64,000 bases of DNA, taken from assembly GCA_900095095.1 (NCBI GenBank), contig FMBT01000372.1, forward strand, positions 122,036 to 186,035, in the 5' to 3' direction. The notes beneath the pieces are model-generated. The model was not told the DNA's origin. It saw only the letters and a program-made list of their open reading frames with translations, and did no database searches. The position numbers and the translations under genes are program-made. This stretch comes from Fragilariopsis cylindrus CCMP1102. Taxonomy: Eukaryota > Bacillariophyta > Bacillariophyceae > Bacillariales > Bacillariaceae. Position 1 is the first letter of the stretch; each line of letters begins with the position of its first letter. This document shows positions 21,903 to 32,770 of this stretch, piece by piece.

Positions 21903-24900
21903 ATGAAACGCGCTTTGGCAGAACGAGCAAAGCAGAGTGGGCTACCCAATGGAGTTGGAATGACCCCCGTTGCTCTTCAAGAAAAATCTTTGCCTACGCC
22001 CACACCACCAAATAATAATACCTCCTCTATTCCAGGCCCAGCTATCAGTTCTGGTAATAGCAGTATTAGCATTAATAACAGCACAGTATCAAGGCTACAA
22101 GTCCCACCATCTTCTTCATTCCCTCCACCACAGAAAATTTCCAGGGTTGATATCAAACCAACGACGACGAGTGGAGGAGGAGGAGGATCTATCAAGGTAA
22201 CAGCCCAGTCTCCACGGCCTACCTCTACTACTGTTGCCTCCACCTCCTCTCCTCGACCCAAAAAAGATCGAGAGAATCATCTGTTAAGCTTGAAGATGAA
22301 GACGAAGATGATTCTAACGCAACTTCGTTTTACTTAAGACATCAAAACCGTGCATTGGCAAGTGAACTACGTTCGGTGAAGTATCAGTTGGTGCGACTGG
22401 AACGAGAAAGAGATTATAGGCGGACACAATCCATGCAGGCCGTCCAAAGTCTGAATACCCTGCATAGTATGTGGGCGAGTGTTGAATCAGCATTAGAACA
22501 ACAAAGGCATACTAGTGTTCATCCTATGAAAATGGAAATTAGTAATGATGTTAATATTGATGCTCCCGTCGGTGCTGTTCCTCTTAGTACCGGATCAGGG
22601 AAATCAGTTGAATGGATTGACGCCCTAATGAATTCATTGACACGCATAGGTGCAAAGTCAAAAATAAAGGGGAATGACGAAAAATCCAATGACGGAGTAA
22701 GCAATGACGACGAGAAAATGGATGTTGTAAGTGAATCAGTGAATAATAATGAAGAAGACGGAAAGAAAACGGCAGAAGAATTAGAAGACCAAAAAAATGT
22801 TAAAGATACGTCAAAACTTTCCAATAATATGGCAGAGCGAGTTTCTCTTCTTCAATCTTGGATATGGTCTCTTCTGCAAAACCTTGAAAAATCGAACAAT
22901 CCTCCATTAAATGGGGAATCCTCTATTCTGCTAGTAATAGTAATATAATGGAACATCGTGGTCCACTCCATCGACAATGGAGCTTCCAAAACCAAGTTTC
23001 GAAGGCTGAAGCTGAAAATGTACATTGCAAGATCAGTTGAAGGAAATGGCACGGTCAAGAGATGAAATGGTAGAATCAGATCGAAGGGTCCGACGTGGTT
23101 TATATCGGTTAGCGGCTGGTCGTATGAATTTAAAAGAAGTACTGAAAGCGGTAGCGAATGAAGACGAGGATAAGGATAAGGAATCAGCAGCAAATTGGAT
23201 GGAAGGAAATCCTCGTCTTCCGCAAGTAGCTTCGTCGTCGTCGATATCATCGTCACTACTATCTCCAAATAGTAAGATGGGGGGAGCTGAAAATATAAAA
23301 CTGGAAAACGACGGTAAAACAATGATTTCGTCCCATGAGGTTGAACAGCTAAAAAAGCAGGTATCAGATTTGATCACATTAGCTTCGTCAAGAGACGAAC
23401 AAATCAAAAAGGTTAGTTCACCACAGCCGCCATTTTGTAAAAAATTGTCGCGTGTCATATCTACTTTTTTAATTTTTTTTACCATACTGTATTCACTCAT
23501 ATTGTTTATGTCGACTTTTGTTCAACCTCAAAAAAACTAATTATTACTACAAACACAACAATATTAAAAACAAAATAAAATAAATCCAGCTCTTTATAGA
23601 AAAAGAAGACCAAGTGAAGCGAATCAATTCCTTAGTTCTTCAGGAAAATAATACCTCATCTGATATCCCGACGAGCGAGGAAGTGAAACGTTCAGATTTA
23701 TATTTGGAATTGACAGCGAAACTGGTAGCAAACACTAGGAAACTTGAGGAATTGGACAATAAATCGAGTCTCGTTCAGAAAGAATGGTCTGATGCACTAG
23801 CAAATGCGGAATTCTCAAAAAAGGCTTTGGAAGATATGCAGACAAATTTTTCGAAGCGGTGGGCAGAATTAACGGAAGAAAAATCTGATAAAGAAGCAGC
23901 CAAAGAAGAGGGTGGCAGCACTTCTGGGATAGTTAGGGTAGAAAATATTATAACGCTGCAGCACAAATTAACTCAGGCGCTGGAGAACGTCCGTCAGGCA
24001 GAAACATCCAGAAAAACATTAGACGAAGCCGTTTTGATGAACAGTTCACTCCAAGCGAAAGTCGAAGAATTCAAATCAAAATACAATGCCCTTCAGGTAG
24101 AGAAAGCAGCCCGTTCGAGTAGTTCTGCATCTGGTAGCAATTTAAACCAGAACAGCAGCAATAGTGCTGCTGCTGCTTCGTTGTCAGCAACGGGAGCATC
24201 ATCGACACCAAAAGTTAAGTCATCATCATCTTCAGCATCGGCATCGGCGCATTCTACTGAGAAAGTTGATAGGTCCATAGATAAACTGCATCGAGACTAC
24301 AAGCGGGCTCGTAAGGAACTTGCTGCAACTACTGCTTCAAAAGATGCCGCAAAGGCAAAACTTGAGAGGATGGAAAAGGAAAAGGATTTTTTGAGCCAGA
24401 TGAATTCGAGACTGTTAAAGCAGGCGTCAGAAAAAGATGAGATCAATGCAAAGTCTTTGTCAACAATTTTGCATTTGAAGCAATTGACAGAGCAGATTAC
24501 GAAGGAAAAAGATAATCTTGAACAGCAGGCCAAGAGTGCGGAGCAATTGGCTTTAGCAGCTCGTTTGGCTTCAAATGCGAGAGATCGCCTTGGTGAGGAA
24601 TTCTCTAATGAGCAGAAACGACTTCAGATCCAGCTTGATGAATTAGGACAAAAATGTGCTGTCCTCGCCAACGAGAAGGAAGTTGCTGAAGTCAAGCTGT
24701 CGCAGGAAAAAGCTAAAATGTCTGGATTGATAAGTGATGCACAGAAAGCAAAGAAAAGATGCGAGGAATTAGCCATTGAATCGACCAAAGTTCAAGAGGA
24801 AAGGCAAAAAGTAATTGAATCGTTAGCAATTGCAAAGCGCGAGGCGTCTGAGGCAACTCATTTTTCTCATCAGCTAGCCGAATCACAAGGCGGTGGCTTG

Positions 24901-25125
24901 GTTGGAGGGTTCACTGCGGAGCAACTCAACACACAAGTATCCCATCTGAAAAATCGACTTATTTGCCCAGTTTGCAACGTTCGAGACAAGAAATGCATAT
25001 TGCTTCGATGTAGGCACATGTTTTGTAGATCATGCGTGGACGAAAGCGTGAAGAATAGGAGTAGAAAGTGTCCAGCTTGTGGTGGAAGGTTTGATACGAA
25101 AGATATAGCAGACGTATGGTTATAA
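21903..25125 (+). CDS. BRE1: BRE1-type RING E3 ubiquitin ligase (histone H2B), with three apparent frameshifts
   Basis: The C-terminus is diagnostic: CPVCNVRDKKCILLRCRHMFCRSCV followed by RKCPACGGRFDTKDIADVWL, a C3HC4 RING with the conserved BRE1 ending. BRE1 monoubiquitinates histone H2B with Rad6 during transcription. The N-terminus (ATG 21903) is Pro/Ser-rich, then NRALASELRSVKYQLVRLERERDYRR begins a long coiled-coil body. Exon 1 (21903-23411) shows three frame changes, at A6 22260-22265, G4 22913-22916 and A4 23015-23018; each acts as one missing base. An intron at 23412-23589 (GTTAGT donor, CCAG acceptor) joins in phase to exon 2 (23590-25125), which is intact. The full product would be about 1015 residues, close to yeast and plant homologues. 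A Ser/Ala low-complexity stretch lies near residues 660-710. Family assignment is firm. Confidence 0.9.
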
Positions 25126-25840
25126 AAATAAAGGATAGCATTAAATTTCTTTTTTAATTTGACAAACGACTATTAAACTTTTCCAAATGTCCTGCAAAAA
25201 AAATTTATCTCCTATTTCTAGTGATGATAGGCAAGAGTATCATTTTCTCTTTCAACAAACTTTTTTCCTTCCTTACTATCATTATCAGCGCAGCAGGACC
25301 GTTTTGATAGACATAATTTATATTTTATTTTAATGCTGTCACATCATTTAGAATATTTATATGAATACTTTAAAAGAATTATTTCATCATAGTTCTATCC
25401 TGCTGGGAGGAAATGATATGATGTTTCTAAGTTTAATCAATGTGGAGTATTATTTGTATGGTATCTCCCAAACCGCCTACCATGCATAAATGCTGCAGCT
25501 ACTAGTATCTGGGTTAACATTATCTGATCTGAGTACCGGTACAAAGTACTGTAGGTAGTTTTTAGTTTCTCTATTTTATTTTCTGGGACTGAGAATCCGG
25601 GATTAAAACGGATTACACGTGTAGTCTGCCCGACGTTACACTCACATGCATACATCACTTTTTTGTATTGTCCATCAAAGATGTCTTCTACTAACTTACT
25701 AGTAGTATGATCGATCAACATTCAACATCCAACAAAACTCAAACGTCGATTTCGATATTTCAACCGCCGAAGATAATCACATTGTAATTACAGCGTTGAT
25801 ACAGAGTTAGAAAAACAGCGATAATACCAGTACCACAATC
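25126..25840. other. Intergenic
   Basis: About 715 bp between tandem plus-strand genes. A minus-strand frame at 25437-25721 looks accidental. No regulatory element recognised. Confidence 0.45.
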
Positions 25841-27338
25841 ATGAGGATATCTATGCTATGTGTTTCCTTCCTACTGTCGTTGGGTAGCTCCGATGCTTTT
25901 CAGCCTACTAGATTTGCTGCAACGACTCCAACTCGCACTTCTGTGGCTATGAGAAGTTCACGTCCCGATCTAAACGAATTTGATTTCATCTTAGGGGAAG
26001 GAAATTCTCAATCATCAGATTATTCTCAACAGTCTATTGTCCGGTCGAGACGTAAGATCCAGTTACCCGATGGTCGTGCTGGTGAACGGGCGACGGTTTT
26101 GGCAAGTAGTACATTCGCCGCTCCTGGCATGGAGGAAGATGTCACAGAAGAGCAGGAAGCCGATCCATATGCCGATCTTCTTGAGGAGAGTCCTATCCTA
26201 CAAAAATATCAGGAAGAGAATGTTGGCTTCGGTGAAAGTGTTGCAAATAAACTCCAAGCTATGGATATGCAAGAAATCATTTCGACACTGATTGTTCCGA
26301 CGATCTTTGCTGGTGCAGGATTGAAATGGGGTCTTACCAAAGTTTCAGGAAAAGTATCGGATAAGGTCACAATAGCGTTGGATTCTTTTGCGAAGGAAAT
26401 GGTTTACCACGACGGTGATTTCGAAGAAATGAAACTATGCTACAAAGACTACAGTAAAAAACTGGTTTTGCTAGGACCCAAAAAAAATTCAATTATGATC
26501 AAGAGTTATCTTAAACTTTATTCAAAGCAGAAGCTTGTTAGCCCTAAATCCATTAGGTCAGTTATGGTTCATTTTTATACACATATCGGTTTGAGGTTCC
26601 GTTCTACGTATGTATCTTTTATTGTTCTCGAACGCTGACTAGCTTACTTTTCCCGTTTTCTTTTCTTATTTCAGCACTTTATCATATGTTTTCAGCATAT
26701 TTAAGCTTTCGGAGGAAAAGGCGGCACAGCTCTTAGTATCTCTTTGCAAGGAAATGGGCAATGAGAGGATGAGTAGTGCTGGAAAATTACTCTTCTTCGG
26801 ATCGAGAATCCTCAAAAGTCCTGAGGGAAAAGCTGCTTTAACTCCCATCCGTGACATGATCAAGGGCTCTTATCGGGAGATTGAGGTTGCCGAAACGATG
26901 GTAGAAACGTCTCAACAGGCAATGGCAGAGGCTGCATTCAGGACATCAGTGCTTGAAGGGGGCAAAGATCAAAAAAATCTTACAATGGGCTGGGAAGTTC
27001 TTGGATTAGACAAGGACACAGCGGTACGTATCTTTATAGAAGAAGAGGATGACGGTTTCATTACTGCTCGGGAAAAGATGTACGGAGGCCAATCAACAAA
27101 GTATGATGCCAAGGGTAATATAATTGATAAAGATGGCAAACTTAAAGATCCCGATAATGCGATCGGAGACGACGAAGAAGCGCAACCGACAAGTAACGTT
27201 ATGGGATGCCAGGACTGCGGGTTTACCTTATTCATTGCAAAAGGAAGAGAAGCTAAATTCTTTGGAGAGGGATTTGTATGTCCCGAATGTGGAGCTGCGA
27301 AAGACAGATTTGACCCAGTGGATATAGATGAAGATTAA
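25841..27338 (+). CDS. Plastid-targeted protein with C-terminal rubredoxin-like zinc/iron ribbon
   Basis: The N-terminus (MRISMLCVSFLLSLG, cleavage at SSDAF) is a bipartite plastid-import signal. Exon 1 is 25841-26556; its donor GTCAGT pairs with either of two acceptors, at 26674 or 26695, both in frame and 21 nt apart, giving about 459 or 452 residues. The middle region is mostly helical (LSEEKAAQLLVSLCKEMG, ILKSPEGKAALTPIRDMI) with a possible membrane segment near 150 (STLIVPTIFAGAGLKW). The C-terminus has CQDCGF then CPECGAAKDRF, two CxxC pairs spaced as in rubredoxin. Rubredoxin domains carry one iron and pass electrons; in plastids a rubredoxin protein is needed for photosystem II assembly, but this protein is different in build. 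Role likely plastid redox or assembly, by inference. Confidence 0.82.
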
Positions 27339-28340
27339 TTAATTGCTGTAGTTGAGGTCGTTATTTGAAAAATGATAATAATATTAATAATAATAGTATT
27401 TCTCTTCAACATTATAATGAGTACAGAAGTAGTACTAGTCGCTGCTGTTCTGTAGGGTAGTTATCATTTTATCTTATCCAACGAAGCATCGATCACCACA
27501 TTCAATGCAAGCAACGTGGTCAGATTGTGAATTTCAAATATGAAGCTATCAGACATTGTGCCTTATCTAATTGTTGTTTATGCATTAAAAAAGTGATTGG
27601 AGATAAAGTAAGTGTTGTCTTCATAGGTTTCTAACTTACAAGTCGCAGGCCGTATGTAGAGAGTGTATCATATGTTTGAAATTATCAATACGGAACATCT
27701 TTTTGATTTGATTTCTTTTCTTTTTCTATCAATCGGTTTGATTGAACAAAATATGCTGCAAGCATGAAGAAATGACACAAGATGTTGGAATCAGAGATAA
27801 AGTGTGAAGTACGCGCTTATTGAAAAACTGACGATTTTGCTTGTAGATGCTGTCGTTCAATGCGTCTATTATGCATGTCTTACATGTTTCTCATACTATT
27901 TCCGAAGGTATTAAATTGCCCTTTGATGAATGCTAATTAAACGATTTAAATCATATATTCTTCTTTCTCTTAACATACTTGCAACTTTTGATAAGGTCTT
28001 AATTTTACAAGGATTTGACAGCCGATATCTAATAACATAGCTAGCTGTTTAAATATATATCAAGCATCTTGCCCCACGAAACAATCGCTTTGGCGGTGGA
28101 ACTAGCAAACAAATACCAGTTCAACTTGTTTTGTGAAAAAATTAATTGTTGCAAGAATGATGTTTATAGATCGATTAAATTACATCTACAGAAAAAATGT
28201 CTGTAGTACATTTTAAAATCAAGAAAGCAATTAATTTCTTGTAGTAGGGAAATCGGATGTACGGTAATAACATTTAATTTATTTTGGAAGTATCCTGTCG
28301 TTGTTATTACTTTTTATTTTTTCTTGTTTTCTTTCTATTA
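27339..28340. other. Intergenic, convergent 3' ends
   Basis: About 1 kb of AT-rich DNA between convergent genes, with an AAT repeat near 27373-27395. No coding region or RNA gene recognised. Confidence 0.45.
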
Positions 28341-29342
28341 TCATGGAATTTCGATATGACCAATTCCTCCAGCATTTCTTTTGTAAACAATGGAAGGTTT
28401 GCCCGTTTCTTCATCTTTAAAGACAAAAAAATCATGATCGACATAGTCTAATGCAAATATAGCTTCCTTGATTGGGATAGCATTATCCAAATCGTAACTA
28501 TTAACCTTCATAATATTTGGTTCATTGGGGTCAATGAAATCTCCTCCCTTTGACACTGACTTGTCATGTTCCATTTGTGCAACTTTCGCTGCAACTTCAT
28601 CATCAGTATCATCCAATTCCAATTCTTCTAATGCGTCCGTTAGATCATCACCCATTTTATTACCAGAATGCCATCCTTCCTTTCTTCGAGTTCTGTATTT
28701 TTGTAACTTGCGTGCTATATCTTTCGAAGCCGCATCAATCGATGCGTACATGTCAGGAGATTCCTCCTTACAGTGGATATTTAAACCCTTAAGAGAGGTG
28801 GTACAGTCAACTCTATGACCATCTTTGACCTAAAGTAATTTTATTTATTCAAACAACAACAACAAAAATGATGAATCGATTCGATTCAATCAGTCAATCG
28901 AAGTACGGTAGACAAATTGGGTCATTAGTATCGTTAGTATCGTTAGTACAAAGCAGGACGACACATTATAGTATATGAAATTGGAAACGTCAATGTGAAT
29001 GAATTATTCGCGACAGCACGTTGGATCTTATAAATGCAAACTTACCGCAGGATTTTTGCTGACAGAAAGATGAACTTCACAGTAATTAACAACTCCTCCA
29101 CTACCGAGTTTTTCTAGTAAACCACCAATACGCTTTTGAGCGTATTCTTGTAGAGCATCAGTCAAATCAATGTTATTTCCTGTGATTACTAAGTTGGCGC
29201 CAGTCGCAGCATTTTTTGTCATGAAGGCAGCCGTAGAACTTCTAACGGCGAGACTCGGGGACTGTTGGTTCAATGGAACGATGAAGGCCGATGCCAACAA
29301 AGGAGACAATATTGACAACAATAGAATGCTTGTACGGGTCAT
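28341..29342 (-). CDS. Plastid ribosome-hibernation factor (long HPF / PSRP1 type)
   Basis: Exon 1 (29046-29342) starts with a signal peptide ending LLASAF-IVP, a textbook ASAF plastid motif. It then reads LVITGNNIDLTDALQEYAQKRI and VNYCEVHLSVSKNPA, the S30AE/RaiA fold. Intron 28830-29045 (GTAAGT donor, TTTAG acceptor) leads to exon 2 (28341-28829), VKDGHRVDCTTSLKG then the end of the first domain. After an acidic linker (about residues 150-195) comes the long-HPF C-terminal domain: MKVNSYDLDNAIPIKEAIFALDYVDHDFFVFKDEETG and VYKRNAGGIGHIEI. About 261 residues in all. Such factors dimerise or silence ribosomes under stress; the C-terminal domain makes it the long, dimer-forming kind. Plastid location follows from the presequence. 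Confidence 0.92.
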
Positions 29343-30432
29343 GATTTTTCTTTTCTTTCTTTTTGTTTGGTAATTTTTTTAATGAAAGATATACTTTCCG
29401 AATTTAATGACAAACGTGTTGACAAGAAATCTTTCCTTTAGACATCCTTGATGTCTCGTTCGTTTTTACGTCGATGATTGTTCTGCAACTTTTTTAGGTG
29501 AAAGTTGACAGCATGGAAGATATCTCTTGATCGTGCGTGATTGAAACAGATGTCACTTTAAGTTACTACCGATACGGCGAAGTCGCGCTCAAAGAACGTG
29601 TGTCGCACATGTGCCCGAAGTATGGTCCTGCTTTCTATCGAACAAGTCATTATAACACGTTAACGTTACTGGGGTTTACAGGACTAGTATGTATAACATG
29701 TGCATTGTACAAGCTCTAATAGGGGAAGAAAATGGGTGAAATTTTAAACAAATTTAAGAGAGTAACCTATGTATCTACATTATGTAGGATCTATGTTCTA
29801 GTTCTAGATGTTTAGTAAAGGCATTTTCGTTACAATCAAATATATTGTATTTTGACTTTTAGCATACCTGCTTCCAAGGTGCATACCTACCTACCACCTA
29901 CCTACCTGTACACAACATTGATTTTTGTATATGATAGAGTGATCAATTTTTGGATAACTTGAGTTCAGATCCAGATTCAGAGAGAAAAAAAAGGAAAACT
30001 ACTTCATGGGTTTAATGCGTACAAGGTAGATTGATAGTCGGCCATGGAAAAATGTAACTTATTTGCAAGGCACAAATTAAAAATTAAAGGAAATATTAGT
30101 CTAGTGTATTCTCATTTGTGTTGGGTTCATTCAAATATCTACCAATAAGAAGAAGGAAAAGTACAAAAGACGATATATATAAAATCACCTTCGTGGAAAA
30201 TTTAGTAGAATGTGCAAAATTTATATATTACAGTATCTACAATACAGTAATATTGTCAGTTTTTCGTTTTTCATCCATTTTTCATATTAGTGAATAAACT
30301 GCTGAATATTTTTTTCTTTCTGTTCCAAACAGAGATTAGAATGATTTTAATCATCATGGTATATCAACACATTTCGTATTCTCTTCCACACGGATGAAAA
30401 GAATTTGATCTTGCACAGTATCAATTATTTAG
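29343..30432. other. Intergenic
   Basis: About 1.1 kb. A TACCTACC-type short repeat lies near 29883-29908. A 60-codon frame at 29537-29719 is probably chance. Nothing else recognised. Confidence 0.45.
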
Positions 30433-31731
30433 TTAGCGTCGATTGTGAGGAGAAGTTACTATTTGGTTTGAGTTATTAGTTAAGGTTGCGGATGCAGTTG
30501 TTGAAACATGATCCTCTTCTTCTGGCATTCTCTGTGCACCCTTCTTGTTGCCTTTGCCAGCAAGATTTGCAACTTGTAATCGAAAACATAACGCCGAAAA
30601 ACCTTCCATCAAAACTTTACATTGATCAGCGGTAACGGACGTAATATCTACCGTCCTCTTGGGGAAAATTAATGCAAATGATTTGTGTGCATTCGCTGCT
30701 TCACATTTTTGTCTCAGTATGGGCGTACCTGTATACATTGGATTTTGTGGATCGGGACTCCACGCATGACGAACCTCCTCACAGGTTGTTAAATCAAGTT
30801 TGGGTGGTCGTTTGGAACTATGTGGCTCGCCCTGTGCTGGCTTCCAACTCAATGATCGCCCATCAGGATGGATGTGCAAGATCCGCAACCGTGATTTACA
30901 CCATCGTGATCGACCATGTTTAACAACTGTTATACCTGATCGTAATCTTGCAACGAAACATCGAACAATAAAATCAGATGCGTTGGTACATCCAGTTGCC
31001 GGTTTGAAGGTAGGCAAATACATTGGCATCCGAACTTCATGTGTTTGAGTTGCTGTAGATAATGATTGAGCGGATGAAATATTATTAAAGTCTCCAAGTC
31101 CAAGGTTATCATTATCATTGTTATTACTATTATTGGCGGCGTTGTTGTTGCCCTGCTGTTTACTTTTGTCTTGATCATCACTACTTAGGGCTCGATCAGA
31201 ATTATTCAAATCAGCACCATCACCCGCGTATAGAGCATTGTTGACGTCATCGTCTTGATTGTTTTCACCAAATTCATCTGAAGACGAATCATCATCCGCA
31301 ACGAACGATTCCTTCTTTGCACTTGTGCTTTTCTTTGTTATTGTTGGATCAGATTGTTGCTGTTGAGCAGAACCAAAAAGTGGGTGAGCAGTACCACTAT
31401 TATTATTATTATTATTACTATCTAGTGATGTGTTCTTAACTATTTCAACTTCTTCCCCTTCACAACCACCTACTGGCGCTGCTGCTGGTACTGCTGCTGC
31501 TGCTGCTGCTGGATTTGATACTCCTTGATTATCTTCCATTGTCATTACTGAATTATGTTCCATTGAGGGACATCGTTTCCGGTTTTTCAAATCAGGAACA
31601 AGTTCTGACAGTGCATTTAAATCGTCATCTTCATTTCCACCTGCAATACCTTTATTTTCAAGAGTTGCTGCAGTTCCTCGTAATTCACTCAAATCAAAAT
31701 TATCTTTTTCATCATCATCGACAATAGTCAT
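30433..31731 (-). CDS. PH-like domain protein
   Basis: 432 residues from ATG at 31731, single exon. Residues 1-245 are low-complexity and acidic with Asn, Ala and Gln runs (AAT, GCA and CAA codon repeats). From about 255 to 400 there is a compact, well-ordered domain: DFIVRCFVARLRSGITVVKHGRSRWCKSRLRILHI, then DGRSLSWKPAQGE, then KSFALIFPKRTVDITSVTADQCKVLMEGFSALCFRLQ. This pattern matches the PH domain as found at the N-terminus of phospholipase C and related protist proteins, ending in the amphipathic C-terminal helix. It probably binds phosphoinositides or a partner protein. A PI-PLC gene lies in the same window, but no direct link is shown. A separate enzyme domain is absent. Confidence 0.78.
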   Translation of the reverse strand: MTIVDDDEKDNFDLSELRGTAATLENKGIAGGNEDDDLNALSELVPDLKNRKRCPSMEHNSVMTMEDNQGVSNPAAAAAAVPAAAPVGGCEGEEVEIVKNTSLDSNNNNNNSGTAHPLFGSAQQQQSDPTITKKSTSAKKESFVADDDSSSDEFGENNQDDDVNNALYAGDGADLNNSDRALSSDDQDKSKQQGNNNAANNSNNNDNDNLGLGDFNNISSAQSLSTATQTHEVRMPMYLPTFKPATGCTNASDFIVRCFVARLRSGITVVKHGRSRWCKSRLRILHIHPDGRSLSWKPAQGEPHSSKRPPKLDLTTCEEVRHAWSPDPQNPMYTGTPILRQKCEAANAHKSFALIFPKRTVDITSVTADQCKVLMEGFSALCFRLQVANLAGKGNKKGAQRMPEEEDHVSTTASATLTNNSNQIVTSPHNRR

Positions 31732-32770
31732 TGTGCGGTAAAGTTAAGAGTTTGATTATTAATGAATTTATTTTATAGACAATCGTACTTTCGTTCACAC
31801 ACCCCTACCGGTTCGCTCTACAATGATTTTTTTGTGTGTGGTTATAATACGGTATAAATAGAATTTATTTATGCTTCAATAACCAAAGGTATTAATTCCA
31901 TCTACTTTGATCAACAAAATATCAGAACAAATAGTACACAACTCTCTATCTCTTTCTGAGAAATTTTTCGGAAGAAGTAAATTACAATACCGTACGTAAG
32001 CTGGCTCTGTAAACTTGAGGCTTGTTCTCGGGGACTTGAATCAATCGAAAGGATGGGGTGACGATACGCAGTAGTGTAGTAGTTTAATAGCGAGCGCTTT
32101 CTGTTTCATGTTACTGGTACAGTAAGTTACTGTACACACACGATCAAAGAAACAGCGAGATAAGTCTGTATTACAGTAGAACAGCGGATGCCGCGCAGCC
32201 AAGAAGACCGATTGAAAACGGGCAATTGTAAGAAATTATACGTGTTTTTTGTCGAGAATAATTTAAATTTTTCCAATGAAAGGGACTCAGTCACTCGACT
32301 CGTTGGATTAAACACTTGTAGAACAGGAAGCAGATAAATTTTAATTTTATGAAATTATTATAATACGACATGATAGTGTACACATCTCAAACAGAGCTTT
32401 TCACCACGCTTAATGGACAATAGCAGTACATTTATTTATTTTACTGGATCCCTCAAGATATGAAACTCATATAGAGCTTTATGCACACACTATTCGATGT
32501 TAAACATCTTTTTAAATCTGATATTTTGATTCATCATATCATAAAAGAAACATAATAGGCTCTCTATATGAATTGAAAAGCTGCGAGAATGATAGAACTA
32601 AAGGTTATACTCTAATAATAATAGACTGGTACTTGTATGGATAATAGAACTACGTATGTATACTAATTTAAACTGAAAATCTACGACCCTCGCACTGAAA
32701 TTAAATAATTACCCTTCTCATTTTTTCTTTGAAACTCGCTGCTAATCAAATCAATCAATCATTATTTCTT
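31732..32770. other. Intergenic
   Basis: About 1.04 kb between two minus-strand genes. Only short accidental frames are present. No RNA gene recognised. Confidence 0.45.

Noticed and set aside
25437-25721. 94-codon minus-strand open frame upstream of the rubredoxin-like gene
   Set aside because: No domain-like pattern, no supporting splice sites or neighbours; likely chance.
29537-29719. 60-codon open frame with a hydrophobic C-terminus
   Set aside because: Begins with a non-ATG codon and has no homologous pattern I recognise.
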